From contig JAQICP010000459.1 of assembly GCA_027858555.1 (NCBI GenBank), positions 1 to 6,592 on the forward strand: 6,592 bases of DNA, read 5' to 3'. The position numbers were made by a program, and so were the translations under genes. This document shows, piece after piece, positions 1 to 6,139 of this stretch; position 1 is the first letter of the stretch, and each line of letters starts with the position of its first letter. Below the pieces are notes generated by a model that saw nothing but the letters and a program-made list of their open reading frames with translations, did not search any database and had not been told where the DNA came from. Source of the stretch: Vallitaleaceae bacterium (GTDB taxonomy: Bacteria > Bacillota > Clostridia > Lachnospirales > Vallitaleaceae).

Positions 1-88
1 CAGTATGGACATCTTGGCTGGTATTATTATTTATCAGTACTTCTATAATATCAGTAATTTCAACTATGTTTTCCTTGTTTAGGTTCAT
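1..88 (-). CDS. Possible divergent gene, 5' part only (unknown product)
   Basis: On the minus strand an ATG at 88 opens a frame that stays free of stops for 29 codons to the window edge. The product begins MNLNKENIVEITDIIEVL, a hydrophilic, helix-prone stretch. A stop lies in frame a few codons upstream, so 88 is the first possible Met. I see no clear Shine-Dalgarno sequence in front of it, and short open stretches also exist here on the plus strand, so this could be chance. I do not recognise the protein. If real, it is transcribed away from the hydrogenase operon and shares its upstream region. Confidence 0.3.
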   Translation of the reverse strand, partial: MNLNKENIVEITDIIEVLINNNTSQDVHT

Positions 89-103
89 TTTTAAAGGTAT
101 AAT
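75..103 (+). promoter_or_regulatory. Candidate sigma-A-type promoter
   Basis: TTGTTT at 75-80 is followed, after exactly 17 nt, by a perfect TATAAT at 98-103. This is the best -35/-10 pair I found upstream of the hydrogenase genes. Transcription would start near 110 and read rightwards, giving hydC a leader of about 340 nt. It overlaps the start of the possible divergent gene. The -35 box matches the consensus only at TTG, and the region is AT-rich, so a chance match is possible. Confidence 0.35.
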
Positions 104-344
104 GAATTAGTAACCGAGCAAACAACTTAGACACATCTATAGTAACCTGCATAGTGGCATCTCTACGCAACTGACATACGGACATAATTAGTGACATATG
201 CTTACACCTTATTGACAAATAAATAACAAAGTATTGACTGGAAAAGACAAAAGTACCACAATTGACTGACTGAGAAACTACCAGGACCGACTTGAAACTA
301 ACTTGAAGCAAGATTCATATTTTTTATGGGTCTATTTGCAGTTG
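104..344. other. Gene-poor leader region
   Basis: This stretch holds frequent stops in the plus frames and no recognisable protein. A minus-strand frame covers much of it (60-311), but its product looks like no known family and has no convincing start signal. The only repeat noted is a short direct repeat, ATTGACTG, at 233-240 and 261-268. I see no riboswitch, tRNA or terminator here. It is probably untranslated sequence between the divergent edge gene and the hydrogenase operon. Confidence 0.4.
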
Positions 345-401
345 ATTAACAATTGGTACCTCGCTAAGAAGTGGCAATAGTTCGCGCTAGGAATTGTTAA
401 T
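345..401. repeat. Inverted repeat with Rex half-site
   Basis: ATTAACAATT at 345-354 is the exact reverse complement of AATTGTTAAT at 392-401, with a 37-nt spacer. The left arm contains a perfect Rex half-site, TTAACAA (346-352). The right arm overlaps the left half of the full operator at 394-411. The arrangement could allow cooperative binding or a second, weaker Rex contact, or it could be coincidence in AT-rich DNA. Confidence 0.45.
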
Positions 402-411
402 TGTTTAACGA
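394..411. promoter_or_regulatory. Rex-type redox operator
   Basis: The 18-mer TTGTTAATTGTTTAACGA matches the Rex operator consensus TTGTTAA-N4-TTAACAA at 13 of 14 defined positions; only the penultimate base differs (G for A). Rex is the NADH/NAD+-sensing repressor of fermentation and hydrogenase genes in Gram-positive bacteria. The site sits 41 nt before the hydC ATG, where bound protein would block transcription entering the operon. Inferred role: repression while NADH/NAD+ is low and release when NADH builds up, which suits an enzyme that disposes of reducing power as H2. Confidence 0.65.
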
Positions 412-439
412 TTAAAGTGTTTGAACAAGATGTAATGCA

Positions 440-445
440 AAGGAG
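440..445 (+). promoter_or_regulatory. Strong ribosome binding site for the hydC frame at 453
   Basis: AAGGAG lies 7 nt before the ATG at 453, ideal spacing. It indicates that the natural hydC start is 453, although a TAG interrupts that frame 28 codons later. Confidence 0.75.
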
Positions 446-452
446 ATGAGTT

Positions 453-539
453 ATGGATTCAGTAAAAACATGTCAATGTGAAGAGATATCAGAAGAAGAA
501 AAACTAAGTATAATTGATGAAATTGTAGACAGCTACTAG
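453..539 (+). CDS. hydC: HydC N-terminal piece, ended by in-frame TAG
   Basis: A 28-codon frame starts at the ATG with the strong ribosome binding site and ends at TAG 537-539. Its product starts MDSVKTCQCEEISEEEKL and ends in DEIVDSY, which resembles the first helix of NuoE/HydC proteins. The codons directly after the TAG, in the same frame, read EKRGNLIQILHMVQ, the usual continuation of that family. The piece and the following 131-codon frame therefore look like one 165-residue gene split by a single stop codon. It could be a nonsense mutation, a sequencing error, a recoded UAG, or a small leader peptide coupled to restart downstream. Confidence 0.6.
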   Translation: MDSVKTCQCEEISEEEKLSIIDEIVDSY

Positions 540-554
540 GAAAAAAGGGGCAAC

Positions 555-950
555 TTGATACAAATTCTTCATATGGTACAGGGGGTATATGGGCATTTGC
601 CTATGGAGATTCAACAAAGAATTGCTATGAGAATGGATATACCATTATCTGAAATATCAGGGGTAATCAGTTTCTATTCATTTTTCACCACTCAGCCCAA
701 AGGCAAATATGTGATTAATATCTGTCTTGGCACAGCATGTTACGTTAGGGGTGGTAAAAATATCGTAGAAAAATTAGAGGAGCTACTACATATTCGTGTA
801 GGAGAAACGACTGAAGACAAGAAGTTCTCAATCAACGTCATGAGATGCATTGGGGCTTGCGGTCTAGCACCAGCCATCTCAATTAATGACCAGGTGTATA
901 AACAAGTCAACCCTGACAAACTAAGCTTAATCTTAGCGACTTACGAATAG
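555..950 (+). CDS. hydC: NAD-linked [FeFe] hydrogenase subunit HydC (NuoE-like, [2Fe-2S])
   Basis: This is the main body of the NuoE-like electron-transfer subunit, a thioredoxin-fold [2Fe-2S] protein that docks on HydB in the cytoplasm and forms part of the NADH module. From the TTG start, residues 1-45 are the rest of the helical region (VYGHLP, IPLSEISGVISFYSFF). The cluster ligands are Cys57 and Cys62 in CLGTACYVRGG and Cys98 and Cys102 in RCIGAC, a complete set. From TTG 555 the protein has 131 residues, about 30 fewer than the family norm. The same frame extends back to ATG 453 across a TAG at 537. TTG 555 has AAGGGG 4 nt upstream (545-550) and AGGA at 538-541, both usable but not ideal; ATG 573 is another option. 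The stop is 9 nt from hydB. Family assignment is secure; the true N-terminus is not. Confidence 0.9.
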   Translation: MIQILHMVQGVYGHLPMEIQQRIAMRMDIPLSEISGVISFYSFFTTQPKGKYVINICLGTACYVRGGKNIVEKLEELLHIRVGETTEDKKFSINVMRCIGACGLAPAISINDQVYKQVNPDKLSLILATYE

Positions 951-954
951 GAGA
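949..954 (+). promoter_or_regulatory. hydB ribosome binding site overlapping the hydC stop
   Basis: AGGAGA uses the last two bases of the hydC TAG and lies 5 nt before the hydB ATG at 960. Ribosomes ending hydC would be placed to start hydB, which should help keep the two subunits in balance. Confidence 0.65.
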
Positions 955-959
955 CGATA

Positions 960-3900
960 ATGCGTATTGATAATCTTAACCAACTTAATGCAATTAAACA
1001 AAAAGTTAAAGATAAACAACAAGCTTATCAGAACATTATACATGTTTGTTATGGAGCAGGTTGTGTATCTTCTAATTGTGAAGCGATTAAAAATGAATTA
1101 GTAACAACTTTAGAAAAATATAATTACAGCGATAAAGTTCAGATCAATGAAACGGGCTGTATCGGGGCATGCTTCCTTGGACCATCCCTACTCATACAAC
1201 CAGGTAATATCTATTATGTGACATTACAACCAGAAGATATTGATCGAATTGTATTCGAACATATCGTGAACAATATAGTCATTGAAGAATTATGCTATTT
1301 TGATGAAGATAAGAAACGTTATATCAAAAGTATGAATGACATACCATTTTTTAAAAACCAAGAGCGTGTTGTTTTGAAAAATTGTGGTGTCATGGACTAT
1401 GGCTCCATGGAGCAATATATATCTAATGACGGTTATTATGCCCTACTAAAAACAGTGCAAGAAAAGTCGCCAGAAGAGACCATTAATCGAATTAAACGTT
1501 CAGGTTTAAGAGGACGTGGTGGCGGTGGATTTCCAACAGGTTTAAAGTGGGAGCTGGCAAGACGCTCTGTTTCAGATGAAAAGTTTGTTATCTGTAATGC
1601 AGATGAAGGAGATCCTGGTGCTTTTATGGACCGAAGTCTACTCGAAGGTGATCCACATACTATCATAGAAGGTATGGCTATAGCAGGGCATGCCATAGGC
1701 TCATCTAAAGGCTATGTCTATGTAAGAGCTGAATACCCTCTTGCTATTGAGCGACTTGAAGAAGCAATCAAGAATGCAAGAGCAGTTGAATTGTTATCTG
1801 ACAATATATTTGGTTCAGGCTTCTCATTTGATATTGAAGTTAGAATTGGTGCAGGTGCTTTTGTATGCGGTGAAGAAACAGCCCTTATTAATTCCATAGA
1901 AGGTAAGCGTGGTGAACCAAGACAGAAGCCACCATTCCCTTCAGATTCCGGACTTTTTGGTAAACCAAGTATTATTAATAATGTGGAAACATTTGGTAAT
2001 ATTGCATCGATTATTCGACATGGTGCCACCTGGTTTAACCATTATGGTACTGAGAAAAGTTCAGGTACGAAAGTATTTGCTCTAGCTGGCGCTATTAAGC
2101 ATTCGGGTATCGTAGAAGTACCGATGGGCACGCCACTTGGTGATATTGTTTTTGATATTGGCGGTGGTATCCGCAATAGTCGTTCTTTCAAAGTGGCTCA
2201 AACAGGTGGACCATCAGGTGGGTGCATTACAACAGTTGACCTGAATGTCCCCGTGGACTATGAATCATTAAAAGAACTGGGCGCTATTATGGGTTCTGGT
2301 GGTTTGATTTGTATGGATGAAGACAATTGTATGGTAGACGTTGCCAAGTATTTCATGGAGTTTGTTCAAGATGAGTCCTGTGGAAAATGTGTTCCCTGTC
2401 GTCTTGGCACAAAACGGATGCTTGAGATATTAGAACGGATCACAATGGGAGAAGGTAAGGTTGGTGATATTGAAAATTTGATTGAACTTGGAGAGACCAT
2501 TAAAAAAACTGCTCTTTGCGGACTCGGTCAAACGGCGCCTAATCCAGTGCTTAGTACCATCAAGTATTTTAGAGAAGAATATGAAGCACATATCATAGAT
2601 AAGAAATGTGAAGCTGGTGTATGTAGAGAACTTGTCATTTCACCATGCCAGAACGCATGTCCTGCAGGTGTCAATGTGCCAGGTTATATCAGGTTGATTG
2701 CAGCGGGTAGAGAAAGAGATGCTTATGATCTCATTCGTAGAGAGAATCCTTTCCCGGCAGTATGTGGACGTGTGTGTACCCATCCGTGTGAAAGCAAGTG
2801 TAGAAGAGGTACCCTTGATGATGCATTGGCTGTTATGGATCTTAAGCGCTACGTAGCCGACCAGGCCATGAAAAACGCGGGACCTACGAGACAATTGTTA
2901 TTCCCATCAAAAGGCAAATCAGTCGCCATCATCGGTGCAGGTCCATCTGGACTAACCTGTGGCTACTATCTGTCCATGACCGGTTATGAAGTGGATGTAT
3001 ATGAATCGAATACTGTTGCAGGTGGTATGCTGGCAACGGGCATTCCAGAATATCGTTTACCAAACCAATTACTAGCAAGAGAAATTGAGCTAAGCAAACA
3101 AGCAGGCATGAAGTTACATCTGAGCACTGAAGTCGGCAAAGATATTATGTTTGAAGACATACGTGCTAGTCATGACGCCATATATATTGCAACCGGCACC
3201 CAATTTCCTAATGAAATGGGCATAGCTGGTGAAAACCTTGAAGGTGTCTACTACGGCATTGATTTCCTTAAAGATGTGAATATGGGCAAAGAAGTGAAAG
3301 TTGGTAAAAAGGTCGCTGTTATTGGCGGTGGGTCAACAGCTATGGATGCAGCTAGAGTCGCACTTAGACTTGGTGCAAAAGAAGTTCATATCCTTTATAG
3401 AAGAAACATCAACGATATGCCTGCTGATAAGCGAGAGATTGAAGAAGCGAGAGAAGAAGGCATCATCATTACAACCATGATCAATCCTGTGGAAATCAAG
3501 GGAGATGGTAAAGTTGAGAAGTTAAGATGTATACTCCTTGAACCAGGTAAATTCGATAAATCAGGCAGAAGAAGCCCAGTCACCATGAAGATTAATGAGC
3601 CTTATGTGGAACTTGTTTTTGATATGGTGATCACAGCGGTTAGTCAGCATTCAGACTTACCATTCATTGGCGAGGATGAAATTGTAATGACCAGATGGGG
3701 CACTTTTGTCACTGATAAGGACCATAGAATGTTGAACCATGAAGGTATATTCGCAGGTGGCGATGTGGTAAGAGGACCTGACACGGTCATATGGGCAATA
3801 ACTGATGGTAAAGCAAGTGCAAAGTCTATCGATTTGTATTTGAACGGTGATGGTAAATTAAACCAAGGTATGGACATTGATATACCAGTATTGCACCAAG

Positions 3901-4049
3901 ACGGTGATGTGGCTGAACATGAACGCTTTAAAACCACCCACATACCTGTGGCTAATCGAATTAATAATTTTGCTGAAGTTAACCAAGGATTCCATAGACT
4001 CAATGCCATAGCAGAATCTATGAGATGCTTACATTGTGATAGAAGGTAG
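960..4049 (+). CDS. hydB: HydB: NuoF-like NADH/FMN subunit fused to a GltD/NfnB-like FAD-NADPH module
   Basis: This is the flavin subunit of a soluble NAD(P)-linked [FeFe] hydrogenase, 1029 residues against roughly 600 for usual HydB. In order: a thioredoxin-like [2Fe-2S] domain (about 25-110; Cys30, 35, 67, 71); the NuoF FMN/NADH domain (about 175-345; GLRGRGGGGFPTG at 182-194, NADEGDPGAFMDR at 213-225, GAGAFVCGEETAL at 297-309); an SLBB-like region (about 370-435); and a [4Fe-4S] site (Cys474, 477, 480 in SCGKCVPCR, plus Cys520). Where relatives carry a two-cluster ferredoxin tail, this chain runs through Cys550 and Cys555 into a GltD-like module: PCQNACP (562-568), a CGRVC-type cysteine set (602, 606, 610, 614), the FAD motif GAGPSG (659-664), the NADPH-type motif GGGSTAMD (789-796) with YRR (813-815), and AGGDVVRGP (932-940). 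It ends with a CLHC motif (1023-1026). NADPH binding and electron bifurcation are inferred. Confidence 0.92.
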   Translation: MRIDNLNQLNAIKQKVKDKQQAYQNIIHVCYGAGCVSSNCEAIKNELVTTLEKYNYSDKVQINETGCIGACFLGPSLLIQPGNIYYVTLQPEDIDRIVFEHIVNNIVIEELCYFDEDKKRYIKSMNDIPFFKNQERVVLKNCGVMDYGSMEQYISNDGYYALLKTVQEKSPEETINRIKRSGLRGRGGGGFPTGLKWELARRSVSDEKFVICNADEGDPGAFMDRSLLEGDPHTIIEGMAIAGHAIGSSKGYVYVRAEYPLAIERLEEAIKNARAVELLSDNIFGSGFSFDIEVRIGAGAFVCGEETALINSIEGKRGEPRQKPPFPSDSGLFGKPSIINNVETFGNIASIIRHGATWFNHYGTEKSSGTKVFALAGAIKHSGIVEVPMGTPLGDIVFDIGGGIRNSRSFKVAQTGGPSGGCITTVDLNVPVDYESLKELGAIMGSGGLICMDEDNCMVDVAKYFMEFVQDESCGKCVPCRLGTKRMLEILERITMGEGKVGDIENLIELGETIKKTALCGLGQTAPNPVLSTIKYFREEYEAHIIDKKCEAGVCRELVISPCQNACPAGVNVPGYIRLIAAGRERDAYDLIRRENPFPAVCGRVCTHPCESKCRRGTLDDALAVMDLKRYVADQAMKNAGPTRQLLFPSKGKSVAIIGAGPSGLTCGYYLSMTGYEVDVYESNTVAGGMLATGIPEYRLPNQLLAREIELSKQAGMKLHLSTEVGKDIMFEDIRASHDAIYIATGTQFPNEMGIAGENLEGVYYGIDFLKDVNMGKEVKVGKKVAVIGGGSTAMDAARVALRLGAKEVHILYRRNINDMPADKREIEEAREEGIIITTMINPVEIKGDGKVEKLRCILLEPGKFDKSGRRSPVTMKINEPYVELVFDMVITAVSQHSDLPFIGEDEIVMTRWGTFVTDKDHRMLNHEGIFAGGDVVRGPDTVIWAITDGKASAKSIDLYLNGDGKLNQGMDIDIPVLHQDGDVAEHERFKTTHIPVANRINNFAEVNQGFHRLNAIAESMRCLHCDRR

Positions 4050-4053
4050 GAGG
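4048..4053 (+). promoter_or_regulatory. hydA ribosome binding site overlapping the hydB stop
   Basis: A perfect AGGAGG, whose first two bases are the end of the hydB TAG, lies 5 nt before the hydA ATG at 4059. It repeats the layout of the hydC-hydB junction and points to translational coupling. It also fixes the hydA start. Confidence 0.75.
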
Positions 4054-4058
4054 ATATT

Positions 4059-5831
4059 ATGATTGATATAACGATTAATGGCAAGACCCATAGTGTTGAA
4101 GAAGACCAGACTATCCTTCAAGTAGCTAAACAGGTAGGGATACTCATACCGCATCTATGTTACTTAGAAAATGTTCATGATTGTGGTTCCTGTAGATTAT
4201 GTATCGTAGAAGTTGAAGGTAGACCTAATTTTCAGGCATCCTGTATGACCAAGGCTATAAGTGGTATGAATATAAAAACCAACACTGAAGAACTCAGACA
4301 TGCAAGGAAACTGATCTATGAATTGATCCTTTCAGACCATAACAAGGATTGCTTAAGTTGCACTAGGAATCAGTCCTGTGAACTACAAGCCATGGGTGAG
4401 GTGTTAGATCTGACCACCCAACGTTTCGAAGGTGAGCGGTCAAAAACTATAGTGGAATCATCAAATCCATCCATAGAAAGAGATATGTCTAAATGCATAC
4501 TCTGTAGAAGATGCGTCACCATGTGTAATGATATACAAAGTGTTGGCATCTTAAATCCTCAAAACAGAGGTTTCACAACGGTCATTGGACCAGCTGAAGG
4601 CTTCGAATTGATGGATGTTAATTGTACTTATTGCGGTCAGTGTACAACAGTGTGTCCAGTAGGTGCGCTTAAGGAAAAAGACGCCATTAAAGATGTATGG
4701 GCTGCCATACAAGATCCGAGTAAAAGGGTAGTGGTTCAAACAGCGCCAGCGGTAAGAGCTGCCCTTGGCGAAGAATTTGGTTATGAGGCAGGGACACTCG
4801 TCACTGGTAAAATGGCCTCCGCACTTAGATTACTTGGCTTTGATGATGTGTTTGACACCAACTTTGCGGCTGACTTAACCATCATAGAAGAGGGGCATGA
4901 ATTACTTGATAGAGTGGGTAAAGCCCTGTCAGGTGCTGAAACCACATTGCCTATGATTACCAGTTGTTCACCAGGATGGATTAAGTACGCTGAACATAGT
5001 TTCCCTGAGCAACTTGCTAACTTATCATCCTGTAAATCACCACATATGATGTTAGGAGCACTAACAAAATCATATTATGCCCAGAAGATTGAGGTACTAC
5101 CGGAATCATTTTACGTGGTATCTGTTATGCCATGTACCGCTAAGAAATACGAAGTCAGTCGTCAGGAGATGGTAAACGATGTGGACGCGGTACTCACAAC
5201 CAGAGAACTCGCTCGTATGATTAAAACGGCTGGTATAGATTTTAGAGGCCTTGCTGATTCAGAGTTTGACAATCCACTGGGTCTATCATCAGGTGCTGCT
5301 GATATATTTGCATCAACTGGCGGGGTTATGGAAGCGGCAATTCGTACAGTGTATGAAGTGGTTACTGGCGATGAACTACCTTTTGAGAACCTTCATGTCA
5401 CACCATTAGTGGGATTTGAAGGCATTAAAACTGCTGATTTATTCATCAGTAAGACAACGGCTGATTGGAAAGCACTAGAAGGATTAACGGTGAAAGTCGC
5501 TGTAGCAAGTGGTCTTAGTAACGCTAAGATCCTGTTGCAAGAGATTAAAGACGGTACTTCTCCTTATCATTTTATTGAGATTATGTGTTGTCCTAATGGT
5601 TGTATCAGTGGTGGCGGTCAACCTAGACCAATAAATGAAGAGATTCGTCAAAAGCGCATGCTTGCCATCTACCGAGAAGATGAGCAAAAGGAACTTAGAA
5701 AATCTCATGATAATCCTTATATCGCTAAATTATACGAAGATTTCTTAGGCAAGCCACTCGGGCATAAATCCCATGAGTTGTTGCATACACATTATGTGAA
5801 ACGTGGTAAGTTTAACGAGTATTTGAAATAA
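4059..5831 (+). CDS. hydA: [FeFe] hydrogenase catalytic subunit HydA
   Basis: The 590-residue catalytic subunit makes or oxidises H2 at the H-cluster and passes electrons to HydB/HydC through accessory Fe-S clusters in the cytoplasm. Domains in order: an N-terminal [2Fe-2S] domain (Cys34, 45, 48, 62; Cys42 is extra); a His-Cys3 [4Fe-4S] site (His94, Cys98, 101, 107); two [4Fe-4S] ferredoxin sites (Cys146, 149, 152, 156 and Cys189, 192, 195, 199); then the H-domain. H-cluster motifs are TSCSPGW (301-307), MPCTAKKYE (357-365) and EIMCCPNGCISGGGQP (507-522), with Cys359, 511 and 515 as expected ligands. A small-subunit-like tail (about 535-590, SHDNPYIAKLYEDFLGKP) completes it. No extra C-terminal [2Fe-2S] domain follows. 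The first motif has Ser304 where the standard TSCCPGW has the second Cys, and Cys325 occurs in SSCKSPHMM; I recall this combination from Hnd-type relatives. Maturation genes hydE, hydF and hydG are not in the window. Confidence 0.96.
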   Translation: MIDITINGKTHSVEEDQTILQVAKQVGILIPHLCYLENVHDCGSCRLCIVEVEGRPNFQASCMTKAISGMNIKTNTEELRHARKLIYELILSDHNKDCLSCTRNQSCELQAMGEVLDLTTQRFEGERSKTIVESSNPSIERDMSKCILCRRCVTMCNDIQSVGILNPQNRGFTTVIGPAEGFELMDVNCTYCGQCTTVCPVGALKEKDAIKDVWAAIQDPSKRVVVQTAPAVRAALGEEFGYEAGTLVTGKMASALRLLGFDDVFDTNFAADLTIIEEGHELLDRVGKALSGAETTLPMITSCSPGWIKYAEHSFPEQLANLSSCKSPHMMLGALTKSYYAQKIEVLPESFYVVSVMPCTAKKYEVSRQEMVNDVDAVLTTRELARMIKTAGIDFRGLADSEFDNPLGLSSGAADIFASTGGVMEAAIRTVYEVVTGDELPFENLHVTPLVGFEGIKTADLFISKTTADWKALEGLTVKVAVASGLSNAKILLQEIKDGTSPYHFIEIMCCPNGCISGGGQPRPINEEIRQKRMLAIYREDEQKELRKSHDNPYIAKLYEDFLGKPLGHKSHELLHTHYVKRGKFNEYLK

Positions 5832-5849
5832 GTAATAGGATCGTAGGAC

Positions 5850-5861
5850 AAAGTGCACTTT
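5850..5861. repeat. Short palindrome after hydA
   Basis: AAAGTGCACTTT is a perfect 12-bp palindrome. It is flanked by ATAGGA (5835-5840) and TCCTAT (5861-5866), so the transcript could form a weak hairpin just before the large terminator-like stem. No function is evident. Confidence 0.25.
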
Positions 5862-5870
5862 CCTATAAGT

Positions 5871-5915
5871 TGAACAAAGAAGGAGCGCCCAATCAGGGTG
5901 CTCCTTCTTTGTTCA
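5871..5915. terminator. Strong hairpin, probable hyd operon terminator
   Basis: The arms at 5871-5890 and 5896-5915 pair over 20 bp with a single G-U pair (5887/5899) and enclose the 5-nt loop AATCA. The stem top is GC-rich (GGAGCGCCC/GGGTGCTCC). It begins 39 nt after the hydA stop, a normal position for a terminator. No T run follows the right arm on the plus strand (ATCCATCC follows), so it is not a classical intrinsic terminator. It may act in transcript-end protection, or end transcription less efficiently. Confidence 0.65.
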
Positions 5916-5928
5916 TCCATCCAATAAC

Positions 5929-6102
5929 ATGATAGTGGTTTGGTCATGGGTGACCATTCTTTATGCGTTTTCAATTTCAATAAATCATGTGACTTTTTAT
6001 TGGGATAAATACCTTGTCATCATTGTCTTTGTACGCTTGCTATTAGCAAGTAATTGGAATAGAATGGAAGGACATGTTATTATGAAACTAGAATATTTTT
6101 AG
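5929..6102 (+). CDS. Small hydrophobic open frame, unrecognised
   Basis: ATG 5929 opens a 57-codon frame ending at TAG 6100-6102. The product starts MIVVWSWVTILYAFSISI and has two hydrophobic stretches (about residues 2-18 and 29-40), so a small membrane protein or a membrane-protein fragment is possible. There is no Shine-Dalgarno sequence in front of the ATG, and the frame is open upstream through the hairpin. I do not recognise it. Equal alternatives are a decayed gene remnant or chance in the spacer between the hyd operon and the next gene. Confidence 0.22.
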   Translation: MIVVWSWVTILYAFSISINHVTFYWDKYLVIIVFVRLLLASNWNRMEGHVIMKLEYF

Positions 6103-6127
6103 AAAAAAATTAAATTTGTACAAAAAA

Positions 6128-6134
6128 AGGAGAG
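6128..6134 (+). promoter_or_regulatory. Ribosome binding site deciding the start at 6140
   Basis: AGGAGAG lies 5 nt before ATG 6140. It supports that ATG rather than the in-frame TTG at 6116, which would place this site inside the coding region. Confidence 0.7.
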
Positions 6135-6139
6135 AAATA

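Noticed and set aside
60..311. 83-codon minus-strand frame upstream of hydC
   Set aside because: The product resembles no family and no ribosome binding site is convincing. It also overlaps the more plausible minus-strand start at 88 in another frame.
453..950. Full reassignment of TAG as a sense codon in this organism
   Set aside because: TAG ends hydC at 948-950 and hydB at 4047-4049 exactly where the families end, directly before ribosome binding sites.
1436..2029. Minus-strand frames opposite hydB (also 2640-2894, 3395-3586, 3644-4084)
   Set aside because: They lie opposite well-conserved coding sequence and have compositions expected of antisense shadows.
2643..4049. A separate gltD gene for glutamate synthase
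   Set aside because: There is no stop, start signal or frame change between the NuoF and GltD parts, and no gltB is nearby. The module belongs to a single fused HydB.
6036..6050. Small hairpin CTTGCT-ATT-AGCAAG as a terminator or operator
   Set aside because: The stem has only 6 bp, with no T tract and no promoter next to it; it is likely chance.
6116..6139. TTG start at 6116 for the membrane protein
   Set aside because: ATG 6140 has AGGAGAG at good spacing, and that site would lie inside the coding region if 6116 were used.
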